Shown here: piece after piece, positions 10,088 through 18,887 of the stretch
How positions within the stretch are numbered: the stretch's first letter is position 1
How the letters are laid out: every line of letters begins with the position of its first letter
DNA from: DASXRU01 sp034665305
GTDB taxonomy: Bacteria > Acidobacteriota > Blastocatellia > Pyrinomonadales > Pyrinomonadaceae
Reading direction: 5' to 3'
Assembly (NCBI GenBank): GCA_034665305.1
Contig: JAXDFZ010000001.1
Location: 280,205-344,204 of the forward strand
DNA length: 64,000 nt
Notes under the pieces: generated by a model
Seen by the model: the letters and a program-made list of their open reading frames with translations, nothing else
What the model was told of the DNA's origin: nothing
The model's database searches: none
Program-made: the position numbers and the translations under genes

Positions 10088-10831
10088 TCAACCTTGCGGC
10101 GGCGCGCCTTCGCCTTCGACCCATACTTCGCCGTCCTCGAAAATCTCTTTCTTCCAGATTGGAACGGTACGCTTCAATTCGCGTATGGCCCACTCACAGG
10201 CTTCAAATGCAGCACGCCGGTGCGGGGCACTGACGGCGATGACCACGCTGGTCTCCCCAATCTCCAGTTTGCCCGTTCGGTGCACGATTCCTAAATGTGA
10301 AATCTCGAAGCGATCATGGGCTTCGCGTCCCAGACGCTGCATTTCGCTGAGCGCCATCGGGACATACGCCTCATAGACCAGATGCAAAGTGCGACGCCCG
10401 CGCGTCCACTCGCGCGCGTAGCCGTCCAGCGTGACCGTCGCACCGCATTCGGGAAGTACAACTCTGCGCGCCACGGCGCCGACATCGATGGCGTCGGTGG
10501 TTACTTCAAAAAAGTCATGCGCAGCGATTTCTTCATCAACGGCGCTCGACGCGGAACCGCCGCTAACTGGCGGAAAGATGGCCAACTCATCCCCATCCTG
10601 AATTTCGCGATCGGCGCTGGCGTATTCCTGATTGACCGCAAACAGTAACGAGCGCCCGAACCGTTGCAGGCTTGGGAAAAGGGTCAGCACCTGGGCGAAG
10701 GCATCGGCGGCGCGGCTGGCGCGCGCAAGTTCCATTTCAACCTGCTCGCGGCCGGCAGTATCGCGCGCGGCGCCGAAGAACAGGACATGGACGCGCACTG
10801 ATTGCATCTGGTTGTCGTGGGGATTTTCCAT
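10088..10831 (-). CDS. Fused molybdopterin synthase, MoaD-MoaE
   Basis: Makes molybdopterin from precursor Z by two sulfur transfers in the cytoplasm. Residues about 10-92 are a MoaD ubiquitin-fold ending in FPPVSGG (G91-G92). Residues about 100-247 are MoaE, with the HRTGKLEIGE segment and the C-terminal KKEIFEDGEVWVEGE motif containing the catalytic lysine region. In stand-alone MoaD the diglycine is the C-terminus and carries the thiocarboxylate; here it is followed by SASSAVDEE. The fusion should therefore need cleavage after GG, as known for mycobacterial MoaX. An ATG at 10807 is an alternative start. No other moa gene is in the window. Confidence 0.9.
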   Translation of the reverse strand: MENPHDNQMQSVRVHVLFFGAARDTAGREQVEMELARASRAADAFAQVLTLFPSLQRFGRSLLFAVNQEYASADREIQDGDELAIFPPVSGGSASSAVDEEIAAHDFFEVTTDAIDVGAVARRVVLPECGATVTLDGYAREWTRGRRTLHLVYEAYVPMALSEMQRLGREAHDRFEISHLGIVHRTGKLEIGETSVVIAVSAPHRRAAFEACEWAIRELKRTVPIWKKEIFEDGEVWVEGEGAPPQG

Positions 10832-10835
10832 TTTT

Positions 10836-10906
10836 GTAACGCAAGCTGTTAGCTTGCGCCGACCTGGGACGGCATTTATTCAGCGCAAACTAACAGTTTG
10901 CGTTAT
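10836..10906. repeat. Inverted pair of GTAACGCAAACTGTTAGTTTGCG elements
   Basis: Two 23-base palindromic units (10836-10858 and 10884-10906) face each other across 25 bases, between the LON-domain gene and moaDE. Each unit is itself a hairpin (GCAAACT/AGTTTGC). The same arrangement recurs at 33798-33868. Confidence 0.8.
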
Positions 10907-10916
10907 GACTTTGCGC

Positions 10917-11618
10917 TTACTCGATGTCGATGTGACGTCCGGCGTGCCCGTTGCCTTTGGCCAGGGAATGAATCCGCGCGCGTTCCTCGTAGCCGGGCAA
11001 TGCTTGCTCCAGTTGTTCGCGCAGTCGTTCGAGCCGATCCGAGGTCGAACGCAGTTCCAGCATTTCCATTTTGACGTCGGTCTCCATTTCCATGGCCGCC
11101 GCGACCAGAAAAGAAAGCCTTTGCGGTTCTGTGTCGGAGATATCCGGCAGGTTCGCCCGTTCATCATTAATGGTGCGCACGGCACGCGCTACCCTCATGA
11201 ACATTTCCGCGACGACGCGTGAATGTTCCAGCAGCACTTCTGTTTCTTCGTCGTCATCCTCGAAATAGGAGACGCGGCCGACCAGATAAGAATCACCGCG
11301 TTCGATATAAGACTTCAGGCGATAACGTACCAACCCCAGGGTCATAATGTTTGAGCGGCCATCAGGCAGTGATTGCGTCTCGGTGACTTCGGCAACACAT
11401 CCAAAGTGTCCGGCGGGAGGGATTTCAGTGTCGGCCGCAGCCGCGTCAAAAAAAGAGAGGCCAAACAGATTTCCCGTCGCGCGAATATCGCTGAGCATCT
11501 CGCGATAGCGCGGCTCAAAAATGTGGAGGGGCAAAGGCACGCCGGGAAACAAAACGATCGGCAAAGGAAAAAGCGGAAGTTCGCGGACGCCTCGCACCCT
11601 GTCTAAGGCTTCACTCAT
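10917..11618 (-). CDS. LON peptidase N-terminal (substrate-binding) domain protein
   Basis: 233 residues matching the stand-alone LON substrate-binding domain family. It opens with LPLFPLPIVLFPGVPLPLHI and FEPRYREML, the hallmark first strands, and continues with GRSNIMTLGLVRYRL. There is no AAA+ ATPase or Ser-Lys protease domain, so it is not Lon protease itself. The helical C-terminal half may bind partners. AGGAGA precedes the ATG by about ten bases. It is upstream of moaDE on the same strand, separated by the inverted repeat. Biochemical role is unknown. Confidence 0.85.
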   Translation of the reverse strand: MSEALDRVRGVRELPLFPLPIVLFPGVPLPLHIFEPRYREMLSDIRATGNLFGLSFFDAAAADTEIPPAGHFGCVAEVTETQSLPDGRSNIMTLGLVRYRLKSYIERGDSYLVGRVSYFEDDDEETEVLLEHSRVVAEMFMRVARAVRTINDERANLPDISDTEPQRLSFLVAAAMEMETDVKMEMLELRSTSDRLERLREQLEQALPGYEERARIHSLAKGNGHAGRHIDIE

Positions 11619-11730
11619 GAAACACGTTCTCCTGTAACCCGATCGGCACGCTGGATTGGCGGAATGGGAAGTAATTGTGCGGGCGTATTATCGCAGAGCA
11701 GATGTCAGAAGTCAGCAAACTATGACCAGC

Positions 11731-11834
11731 GTCCAAAGTCTAAAGTCCAATGTCCAATGTCGAACTCGCTGGTTCGACTCCAGGCTTTTCTAGCGGGTTT
11801 GTCGACGTTGGACTTTAGACCTTGGTCTTTGGAC
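11731..11834. repeat. Inverted repeat built from GTCCAAAGTCTAAAGTCCA words
   Basis: The left arm (11731-11763) and right arm (11801-11834) are imperfect reverse complements rich in tandem variants of GTCCAA and GACTTTGG. They lie directly downstream of the CheY-like gene (stop at 11846). No gene is seen in 11619-11845. Confidence 0.65.
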
Positions 11835-11845
11835 GACTTGAAGAA

Positions 11846-12232
11846 TCACGCCATATCGAACTGACGCTCAGGTGCGAGGCGGTGCACGATAGCGAGAATC
11901 TGTTCCGTTTCAAAAGGCTTGTCGAGGAATCCGTCCGCGCCGCGCTCCAGGCACGCCGCTCTTTCGGAGTTGGCCGAACTCATCACCAGCACCTTCGAAT
12001 CGGGCACGTGGGCCTTGAGGTATTCCAACAAACCCATTCCGGCTTCGGGGGAATCGGCCGTCGGCGGGAGGTGCAAATCGATGATGGCCACGTCCGGCGC
12101 GTAAACCATCGAACGGCGCAAAGCGGATTGCAAATCGCTGGCTGCGATCACTTCGTAGTGTTCGCTTAGGGTCCAGAAAAGTTGCTGCGTAATGGCAGCA
12201 TCATCATCAACAATCAACAGTCGGGGTTTCAT
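11846..12232 (-). CDS. Single-domain response regulator (CheY-like)
   Basis: 128 residues from the ATG at 12232, which is preceded by GGGAGA; a longer in-frame reading upstream lacks domain support. It is a receiver domain only: acidic pocket VDDDAA (residues 9-14), phospho-acceptor D52 in IIDLHLPP, switch serine in VMSSAN, and lysine in GFLDKPF. With no output domain it probably relays or competes for phosphate. It is third in a same-strand unit after the histidine kinase and the sigma-54 activator, so it likely belongs to that pathway. Confidence 0.88.
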   Translation of the reverse strand: MKPRLLIVDDDAAITQQLFWTLSEHYEVIAASDLQSALRRSMVYAPDVAIIDLHLPPTADSPEAGMGLLEYLKAHVPDSKVLVMSSANSERAACLERGADGFLDKPFETEQILAIVHRLAPERQFDMA

Positions 12233-12390
12233 ACCAAATTTCTCCCGAGGGAAGTTTTCACTGAACTGATCGCAATGTTTGTTCCGCGCCGGGGACAGGC
12301 TCAAAAAACTTTCGGCAGGCAGGAAACGCGGATCATAGCGTGGCTTGCAAGGATTCTTCCTGTTTCCTTCATGCCACACTGGCCAGGGAA

Positions 12391-13797
12391 TCAGTCCTCA
12401 TTTGTAGACAGTCGCGGGTCGGCTGCGCCACTGCCAAGGTCGCTGATCAGTCGATGGAGATAGGAGCGGCTGATGCCCAAACGCTTAGCGGCGGCGGCCT
12501 TGTTCCCGCCTTCGCAGCGCAAAGCTTCGCCAATCATTCGGCGCTTCAGGCAAGTAGTGGCGCCCTCCAAAGTCGTTTCGTCACCAGCAGCGGTAGAGGG
12601 CAAGACGCGCAGCATTTTTTCCGGCAGGAACTCCAAACCCAGTCGCGATTCTTCCGTTAATACCACCAGCCGCTCCATCACATTTTCCAACTCGCGAAGA
12701 TTTCCCGGCCACTCATAGTCGAGGAGCGCATCGAGCAGCGCGGGCTCCAGCGATGGTTCGCTGCGGCTGTGTTTCGTGGCTGCCTTGGCTGCGAAATGTT
12801 TTGCCAGCAGCGGAATGTCGTCTACACGCTCGCGCAGCGGGGGCAGAACGAGCGGCACAACGTTTAGGCGATAGAAGAGGTCGCGACGAAATCTCTTGGC
12901 GCCAACCTCCGCTTCCAGATCCGTATTGCTGGCGGCGATCAACCGAATGTCGACTGTCTGGGTCTTGTTGCTGCCGACGCGTTCGAAGTTTCGCTCCTGC
13001 AAAACGCGCAGCAGTTTGACTTGTACCGGCGGTGACAGCTCACTGATTTCATCGAGGAAGAGAGTCCCGCCATCCGCCATTTCGAATCTTCCTTTGCGCG
13101 ACTGGAAGGCTCCGGTGAACGCGCCTTTTTCATGACCGAAGAGTTCAGACTCGATCAAAGCCTCCGGTAGTGCGGCGCAACTGACCGCAATGAAAGGTTG
13201 CTGCGCTCGCGGGCTTTCTTCGTGAATGGCGCGCGCCAATAACTCTTTCCCCGTCCCGTTCTCGCCGATCAGCAAGGTGGTGGCATTCGTTACGGCAACT
13301 GCGCGAGCTTGTCTGATAACTTTATTGAGGGAGAGGCTGGCGCCAACCAGAACCTCAAATCCCCGACCAACGTTTATCTCCGAGCGCAGCCGGATAATTT
13401 CCTGTTCCAAACCACGCAGCCGCGCCGCCTGATGGACCAGGTGCATGACCTCGTCCGGGTTGAAAGGCTTTTCAAAAAATCCATATGCGCCACGGCGAAT
13501 CGCTTCCAGGGCTGCCTCCTTCGAACCGCTCCCGGTAACCACGATTACCGGGACGGGCGGCCGGCGCGAGCGGGCCAGTTCCACAATCGCCAAGCCTTCG
13601 GTGATCTCATTCGGGTGGGGCGGCAGGCGGAGATCGCTCAACACCACATCGATATCGGCGCGTTGCAAGTGTTCCTCGGCCTCAATGCGGTTGCCGGCCT
13701 GCAGCACGCAATAGTTCTCCCGCAAGGCCCAATTCAGGCCGCTGCGGATCGTCGCATCATCATCGACCACAAGGACAGTAGGTTTATCTTGTCCCAT
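12391..13797 (-). CDS. Sigma-54-dependent response regulator (NtrC family)
   Basis: 468 residues. The receiver domain (1-125) has DDD at 12-14, D55 in VLSDLRLPP and K110. The AAA+ domain has Walker A GENGTGK (178-184), the sigma-54-contacting GAFTGA loop (225-230), and DGGTLFLDEI. The C-terminal Fis-type helix-turn-helix includes GNKAAAAKRLGISRSYLHRL. The receiver's LRLPPHPNEITEGLA resembles PrsR regulators of PEP-CTERM/exosortase systems; that is resemblance only, as no exosortase genes are here. It lies between the kinase gene and the CheY-like gene. Targets should have -24/-12 promoters; I identified none with confidence. Confidence 0.93.
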   Translation of the reverse strand: MGQDKPTVLVVDDDATIRSGLNWALRENYCVLQAGNRIEAEEHLQRADIDVVLSDLRLPPHPNEITEGLAIVELARSRRPPVPVIVVTGSGSKEAALEAIRRGAYGFFEKPFNPDEVMHLVHQAARLRGLEQEIIRLRSEINVGRGFEVLVGASLSLNKVIRQARAVAVTNATTLLIGENGTGKELLARAIHEESPRAQQPFIAVSCAALPEALIESELFGHEKGAFTGAFQSRKGRFEMADGGTLFLDEISELSPPVQVKLLRVLQERNFERVGSNKTQTVDIRLIAASNTDLEAEVGAKRFRRDLFYRLNVVPLVLPPLRERVDDIPLLAKHFAAKAATKHSRSEPSLEPALLDALLDYEWPGNLRELENVMERLVVLTEESRLGLEFLPEKMLRVLPSTAAGDETTLEGATTCLKRRMIGEALRCEGGNKAAAAKRLGISRSYLHRLISDLGSGAADPRLSTNED

Positions 13798-13941
13798 CGA
13801 AGTTCGAAAACCTTAACGGCATGAACTCTAAGAGTTTCCGTGGCGGAGGCTTCGGTCGCGCGACGAGAGCGCAATCGAAACTCGCATTCCTGTGCTGGCT
13901 GGTAATACCCGATTTGCCGGCTCGGCCGGTGAAGAAAAACT

Positions 13942-15999
13942 TTAGTGTTGCTGGTCGCCGGGTTGGACGGATGGTAACACGACGCGAAAAGTTGTTCCAA
14001 CACCAGTTTCGGACGTTGCGGAAATTGATCCGCCGAACGCGCGGACAACTTCGCGGCAAGTATAAAGACCCAATCCCACGCCGCCATGTTTAGTAGTCGC
14101 AAACGGATGAAACAATCGCCGCTCCTGAAACTCCTTCGACATTCCCGGTCCCGTGTCCGCCACTGTGAAGAAAACTTTTCCGGCTCCGGCATCGCCGCCG
14201 GCAATTGTCAGCACCCCGCTTTTCGAGCCCATCGCCTCCAGGCCATTAATGATCAGATTCTCGATTACTTTTTCCATTCGCTCCGCTTCGGTTTCAGCGA
14301 TCAACTCCGGCGGCAATTCAACTTGAATCCTGTGAAATTGGCTCTCCTTACTGGTCAGGGAGTTCAGCACGCGCCGCAGCAAGGGGACCAGATCGGTCGG
14401 CCGCGGACGTTGGTGCTCGCCGCTCATGGTGTTGATAGGGTCGCTAAGCTTAGTGACCAGTTTTTGCAATTTGCCGGTCGCATCTCTGAGCGACTCCATA
14501 GCGTCGGCGCGAAACTCCGGCTTATCAAATTGCCGATCCATATTCCCGACCAGCAGGGAAAGCCCCGAAATCGCGTTCTTGAGATCGTGCGTCAGCATTG
14601 CCGATAAACGCAGGAAAGAATCGAACTGGCGCGACTCGGCCTCGCGTGCCAGTTGTTCGCGCAAGCGCGCGGTGACTTTGTTCACGCTGTCGGCGAGTAA
14701 CTGGTTCTCGGCGCTGGAGACTACCAGTTGCTGATCGAGGCGGCCGCCGGCTATCGCCACCGCGCCCTGAGTCAGACGCTCCAGGCTACGGCCGGAGCGA
14801 CGTTGAGCGATCAGGGTCAGCGGCAACGCGGCGATCAACGCAATCAATAATGAAAACAAAAGGTTCCGCAGTAGTTCATTTGTGGCCGCCGCCAGGGCCC
14901 GATTGTAGTCCGTTGTTACTGCCAGCGAGAGGCCGTGCTGATTCAGCGGACGGTAAGCTGCAAGCCAATGATGGCCATCGGAAGCCCGATAGGACATCGC
15001 CCCGATCTCCTCAGCCATCATGGCCGCAGCGACGGATTTAAAGTCCGGCAGCGAAGTAGCGACAGGTTGATAGCTGACCGGTGAGCTTGAGTGGTAATAG
15101 ACTATGCCACTTTGTTCCAGAACGACTACCACACGGGCTGTTTGCATGCCGGTGGGGACTCCATTCAAAGCGCCGATAACATCGCTCACCTGCTCTTTGA
15201 ATAATTGATCAAGTCTGAAATCTGCGACGACGGCCCCCAAGACGGGATATGAATCCCGCGAGGGATCGTTGCCCGCGGGCAGGACCGGAACGGTGTAGCG
15301 CACTGACGGTCCTAATGGACCTCGCTCAAGGAGAACACGTACTGGCTGGGGATTTTGCGCGTGAACAAACGCTGTGTCGCCGCCGATCCCGTCAGGACCA
15401 CCGGCGCTATTGATAGGCAAGCCGTCGGTTTGAAAAGATACGGCGGGCGCTTCGTTCTGAGTTGACGCATCAGCCTGACCAATCTTTCCTCGCAGCAGGG
15501 GCACTGCTTCACCATTAAGGAGGGAAACTGGACCATAGTATTTCCGGTTTTCCCTCAGAAAATCCGTGAAGATACCCTCAAGATCAGCGGGGACTGATTT
15601 GACGTTGGGCTGATCCTTACAACCCACCAGGCGTTTCTTGAAACCATCAAGCGCCTTTTCCACAGGATCGTTATCGGCGGGGCTGGTAGTTTCAATCGCC
15701 GGCAACTGTCTAACTCCAGCGGGAGACCTGGCATGGTTGGAAAGGAATAGCCGGGGTGGATGACATCGCAGGTACGAACGCAAGGCGCTGCTTTGCGCCA
15801 GCGTTGAGAGACTAGCCTCGCGTTCATTCAATCCTGCAATAAGGCGAATGGATATCCAGTCCGCATCCCGCCGCAGTGCCTCGCGCAAGGCTGATTCTGT
15901 TTGACGCGTGTTCTGCCAGTAGTTCAAAAGGCACAACAGCAGCAGGCCGGCAAAGGTAATCGCAAAGATTAAGAGGAAGAGCTTTGGCCGAAGTTTCAC
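13942..15999 (-). CDS. Membrane sensor histidine kinase
   Basis: About 685 residues from a GTG at 15999 with GGGAGA just upstream; an alternative in-frame start lies 18 bases earlier. Topology: a TM helix (LFLLIFAITFAGLLLLCLLN), a periplasmic Cache-like sensor of about 340 residues, a second TM (FSLLIALIAALPLTLIA), HAMP, dimerisation helix with H-box LTHDLKNAISGLSLL, then HATPase with N-box ENLIINGLEAM, G1 DTGPGMS and G2 GGVGLGLYTCR. The H-box resembles PrsK kinases, but those normally have a GAF-type input. It is the probable phosphodonor for the NtrC-type and CheY-type regulators downstream. Confidence 0.92.
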   Translation of the reverse strand: MKLRPKLFLLIFAITFAGLLLLCLLNYWQNTRQTESALREALRRDADWISIRLIAGLNEREASLSTLAQSSALRSYLRCHPPRLFLSNHARSPAGVRQLPAIETTSPADNDPVEKALDGFKKRLVGCKDQPNVKSVPADLEGIFTDFLRENRKYYGPVSLLNGEAVPLLRGKIGQADASTQNEAPAVSFQTDGLPINSAGGPDGIGGDTAFVHAQNPQPVRVLLERGPLGPSVRYTVPVLPAGNDPSRDSYPVLGAVVADFRLDQLFKEQVSDVIGALNGVPTGMQTARVVVVLEQSGIVYYHSSSPVSYQPVATSLPDFKSVAAAMMAEEIGAMSYRASDGHHWLAAYRPLNQHGLSLAVTTDYNRALAAATNELLRNLLFSLLIALIAALPLTLIAQRRSGRSLERLTQGAVAIAGGRLDQQLVVSSAENQLLADSVNKVTARLREQLAREAESRQFDSFLRLSAMLTHDLKNAISGLSLLVGNMDRQFDKPEFRADAMESLRDATGKLQKLVTKLSDPINTMSGEHQRPRPTDLVPLLRRVLNSLTSKESQFHRIQVELPPELIAETEAERMEKVIENLIINGLEAMGSKSGVLTIAGGDAGAGKVFFTVADTGPGMSKEFQERRLFHPFATTKHGGVGLGLYTCREVVRAFGGSISATSETGVGTTFRVVLPSVQPGDQQH

Positions 16000-16096
16000 G
16001 AATTCTCCCGGAACCAACTCGGGACGACCGTGGAGACGTCGCGAGATGCGTAGCTTGAGTCATTTGCCCAGTGACGGTGAGTGAGGGGGAATAACC

Positions 16097-16957
16097 TTAA
16101 ACTGGTAGCCGGCCAAATCCCGCCAGCAAGGGCGCTAATTTTCCAATGACCATCGGATGGGACCAGCCATTAGTCGCGACCACGCCATTCTCGTTCTTGA
16201 CCTGACGCGCATTGTAGCGTAGCTCGCCGCCAAAGAGGTCCGTTAGCCGCCCGCCGCTTTCTCGCAGGATTATTTCCGGCGCGCAAGTATCCCACTGCTT
16301 CGTCCGCGAAGACAGGTGAATGTAAAGGTCGCACTGGCGCTCAATGATCAGGCCAATCTTCACACCGACTGATCCGCGTCTGACTTCTTCTTTGAAGCCA
16401 AACGCCTGGACCACCTGATCCATGCGCGGGCTGCGGTGCGAGCGGCTGGCGGCGAGACGCATAGTAGCGGGCTCCTCGTTGTTGCTAACCGTTGCCAGTT
16501 GCGGAGGAAATCCGGCTCGCTCGATCCAGGAGCCGCCTCCCTGAACCGCCCGATAAAGTACTCCCGGTAATGGCTGATAAACGACGCCGAGCACCGGATT
16601 TCCCTTAACGGCCAAACCGATTTGTACGGCGAAATCACCGTCACGGTTGATGAAACCATTGGTGCCATCCATCGGATCAATGACCCAGACGCGCGGTTTT
16701 TCCAGGCGCCGATCGGTATCGACGGACTCCTCGGCCAGAATGCCGTCATCGGGAAAAGCTTCACGAATGCCGCTGACGATCAGTTCGTTGGCGGTGCGGT
16801 CTGCCTGGGTAACAGGCTCGAAATCGCTGGCATCCCTTTTTTGTTCAACTACGATCGGCTGATCATAATAATCAAGGATAGCGGCGCCGGCTTCGCGCGC
16901 GAGCCGCAGCGCGAGTTCCAACTCCCGATGGTAAGTGGGAAATTTCGCTTGAATCAT
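16097..16957 (-). CDS. Inositol-monophosphatase-family phosphatase (CysQ-like)
   Basis: 286 residues of the Mg2+-dependent, Li+-sensitive phosphatase fold. Metal-binding motifs are ILAEES and VIDPMDGTNGF, with WDTCAPEIILRESGG near the C-terminus. The family covers inositol-1-phosphatase, fructose-1,6-bisphosphatase and 3'(2'),5'-bisphosphate nucleotidase. FAVQIGLAVKGNPVLGVVYQP is close to the nucleotidase/CysQ branch, so hydrolysis of phosphoadenosine phosphate in sulfate metabolism is a fair guess. No sulfate genes are adjacent. No strong ribosome site is visible at the ATG. Confidence 0.85.
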   Translation of the reverse strand: MIQAKFPTYHRELELALRLAREAGAAILDYYDQPIVVEQKRDASDFEPVTQADRTANELIVSGIREAFPDDGILAEESVDTDRRLEKPRVWVIDPMDGTNGFINRDGDFAVQIGLAVKGNPVLGVVYQPLPGVLYRAVQGGGSWIERAGFPPQLATVSNNEEPATMRLAASRSHRSPRMDQVVQAFGFKEEVRRGSVGVKIGLIIERQCDLYIHLSSRTKQWDTCAPEIILRESGGRLTDLFGGELRYNARQVKNENGVVATNGWSHPMVIGKLAPLLAGFGRLPV

Positions 16958-16966
16958 AACGAGTCT

Positions 16967-17176
16967 TTTTTGAAGTGCGGTGGCAAGTGAAGCGCGACAA
17001 CGCAGCTTTCGCCTTTCCGCGGGAGCAAATTAAAGTTTGAACTCTATACACCTGTAGGGATAGCAGCCTTAACGCGCGCCACAGGCGTATAGAGTTCAAG
17101 CTTTAGCTTGCTTTGAATATTCTCCGCGCAATCCCAAGCGCCGTCGTCGCCGCGCTCTGCCCGCGCACTCCAAATT
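16967..17176. repeat. Nested inverted repeats (two families)
   Basis: The outer arms are divergent copies of the GGAGTGCGCCGGCAGAGCGA element at about 16967-17013 and 17130-17176 in opposite orientation. Nested inside is a second pair, 17032-17055 and 17081-17104, with arms built on AAGTTTGAACTCTATACACC. The right outer arm begins two to three bases after the stop of the decarboxylase gene (17178). The whole 220-base gap is made of repeats. Confidence 0.75.
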
Positions 17177-17177
17177 T

Positions 17178-18692
17178 CTAGCCCGCTGCCTCGCGCACGA
17201 TGTCCAGTGTGGCATCGATATCGGCTCGTTCGGTACGAAAGTTCATGATGCAGGCCCGCAACGCAAATTTCCCGTCGAGGTCCGCACTGGAAAGATAAGC
17301 GCGTCCCTCGCGTTGTACCGCATGCATGATGCGCGCGTTGAGCTCGTTCAATTCACCATCCAAGTCGGCGCGTTCACTTTCGTTAGCATGAGCCAGGCGA
17401 GCTATCGTGCCGGGCGGCAGATATCGAAAACAACAGATGCTCAATTCAACCGGCGCCAGCAATTCAAAATCGTCGGACGCTTCAACACACGTAGCCATGT
17501 AACGGGCCATAGCAATGTCGTGTTCGATCGCCGCCGCGATCCGCCGGGCGCCGTAATGGCGCAAGGTCATCCAGATTTTCAGGGCGCGAAAGCGGCGCGA
17601 GAGCTCCATCCCGTAGTCCCAGAACGCGAACGCTTCCGTTTCGCCTTGCTGATGAACTTTGATGTAGTCGGCGTCAGTGGAAAAAGCGTGACGGGCCGCC
17701 GCCGGATTACGAAACAGCAGGCAGCCGCTGTCCACAGGTGTGTAGAGCCACTTGTGCGGATCGAGCGTAAGCGAATCCGCCTTCTCAATCCCGGCGAAAC
17801 TACCGCGTGCCTGCTGCGCCATGGCGCCGAGCGCGCCGTACGCGCCATCGACGTGAAACCATAAGTCGTTTGCCGCAGCGACGTCCGCCACGTCCATGAG
17901 CGGATCGATTGCGCCGGTGCTGGTTGTGCCGGCGCTGGCAACGACGCAAAAGGGACGGAGTCCGTTTTCGCGGTCCGCAGCGATCTGCTCGCTTAAGTCT
18001 CTAATGTCGAGCTTGAAGGACGCATCGGATTTCACCGGCCGCATGTGATTGCGTCCGAACCCGAGAATGTCGGCGGCCTTCGCGATCGAAAGATGAGTCT
18101 GATCTGAAGCATAGGCGGTCATGGGCGGCCCGGCGTTCCAGAGGCCCGATTCGGACGAAGTCGTCGGCGCGCGCGATCGTTGGGCCATCAGCAGCGCAGT
18201 TAGGTTCGCCATTGAACCACCGCTGGTAAGTAAACCGTGCGCGTCACTGCTAAAACCGACCAGCGAGCCCAGCCAGCGCACCGTCGTTCTTTCAATCTCC
18301 GTCGCCGCCGGGGCAGACCGCCAGGCAGTTACATTTGTGTTCAAGGTTGACGCAACCAGATCGGCGAAGGCGCCGGGAGGTGTGGCCGGCGACGCGACGT
18401 ATCCGAAGAACCGCGGATGGCCGTTGTGACGGCTGGCGCCGATGATCTTTTCGTAGTCCGCAAAGATTGTTTCGAGAGGCGCACCCATCTCGGGCAGCGT
18501 TGAATCGAACTGCGCCTTAATATCTTCGCCCGACATGTCCGGAAAAATTGGCAACTCGGAAATGTTTGCGAAGTAATTCGCCACCAGTTCCATGGCTCTT
18601 TCCGAAAGCGCGCGGAGATCGTCCGGCTCCATGTCCAGCGAAGCGGAACCTGAAGTACTACGTTCGGGATTATCTGTTGATGCGACCTTCAA
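17178..18692 (-). CDS. PLP-dependent group II (aromatic-type) amino acid decarboxylase
   Basis: Decarboxylates an amino acid, probably aromatic, with pyridoxal phosphate. The PLP-binding lysine is in LDPHKWLYTPVDSGCLL. Upstream are the cofactor-site blocks LLTSGGSMANLTAL and FHVDGAYGALGAM. The family block SLDMEPDDLRALSERAMEL continues upstream of the nearest ATG (18632), so I prefer the TTG at 18692, which has GGAG seven bases before it and gives about 504 residues. Divergent from the aldo-keto reductase gene. Substrate (DOPA, tryptophan, tyrosine or glutamate) cannot be set from sequence alone. Confidence 0.88.
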   Translation of the reverse strand: MKVASTDNPERSTSGSASLDMEPDDLRALSERAMELVANYFANISELPIFPDMSGEDIKAQFDSTLPEMGAPLETIFADYEKIIGASRHNGHPRFFGYVASPATPPGAFADLVASTLNTNVTAWRSAPAATEIERTTVRWLGSLVGFSSDAHGLLTSGGSMANLTALLMAQRSRAPTTSSESGLWNAGPPMTAYASDQTHLSIAKAADILGFGRNHMRPVKSDASFKLDIRDLSEQIAADRENGLRPFCVVASAGTTSTGAIDPLMDVADVAAANDLWFHVDGAYGALGAMAQQARGSFAGIEKADSLTLDPHKWLYTPVDSGCLLFRNPAAARHAFSTDADYIKVHQQGETEAFAFWDYGMELSRRFRALKIWMTLRHYGARRIAAAIEHDIAMARYMATCVEASDDFELLAPVELSICCFRYLPPGTIARLAHANESERADLDGELNELNARIMHAVQREGRAYLSSADLDGKFALRACIMNFRTERADIDATLDIVREAAG

Positions 18693-18887
18693 GCAACGGC
18701 TCCAGGAGTGACGAAAGTTGAAGAACGAGTAAACAGTTACGGTAACTTCAATGACAATTCGCAAATCAATTCGATCGGCTGACAACCTATCATACGCGGT
18801 GGCGCATTCGAAACTACCCACGCAGCCACCGCGTCGAGTATATTGACGCAGCTAATCTTCCTGCCGGCGCTAAGGACTGAACTGATT

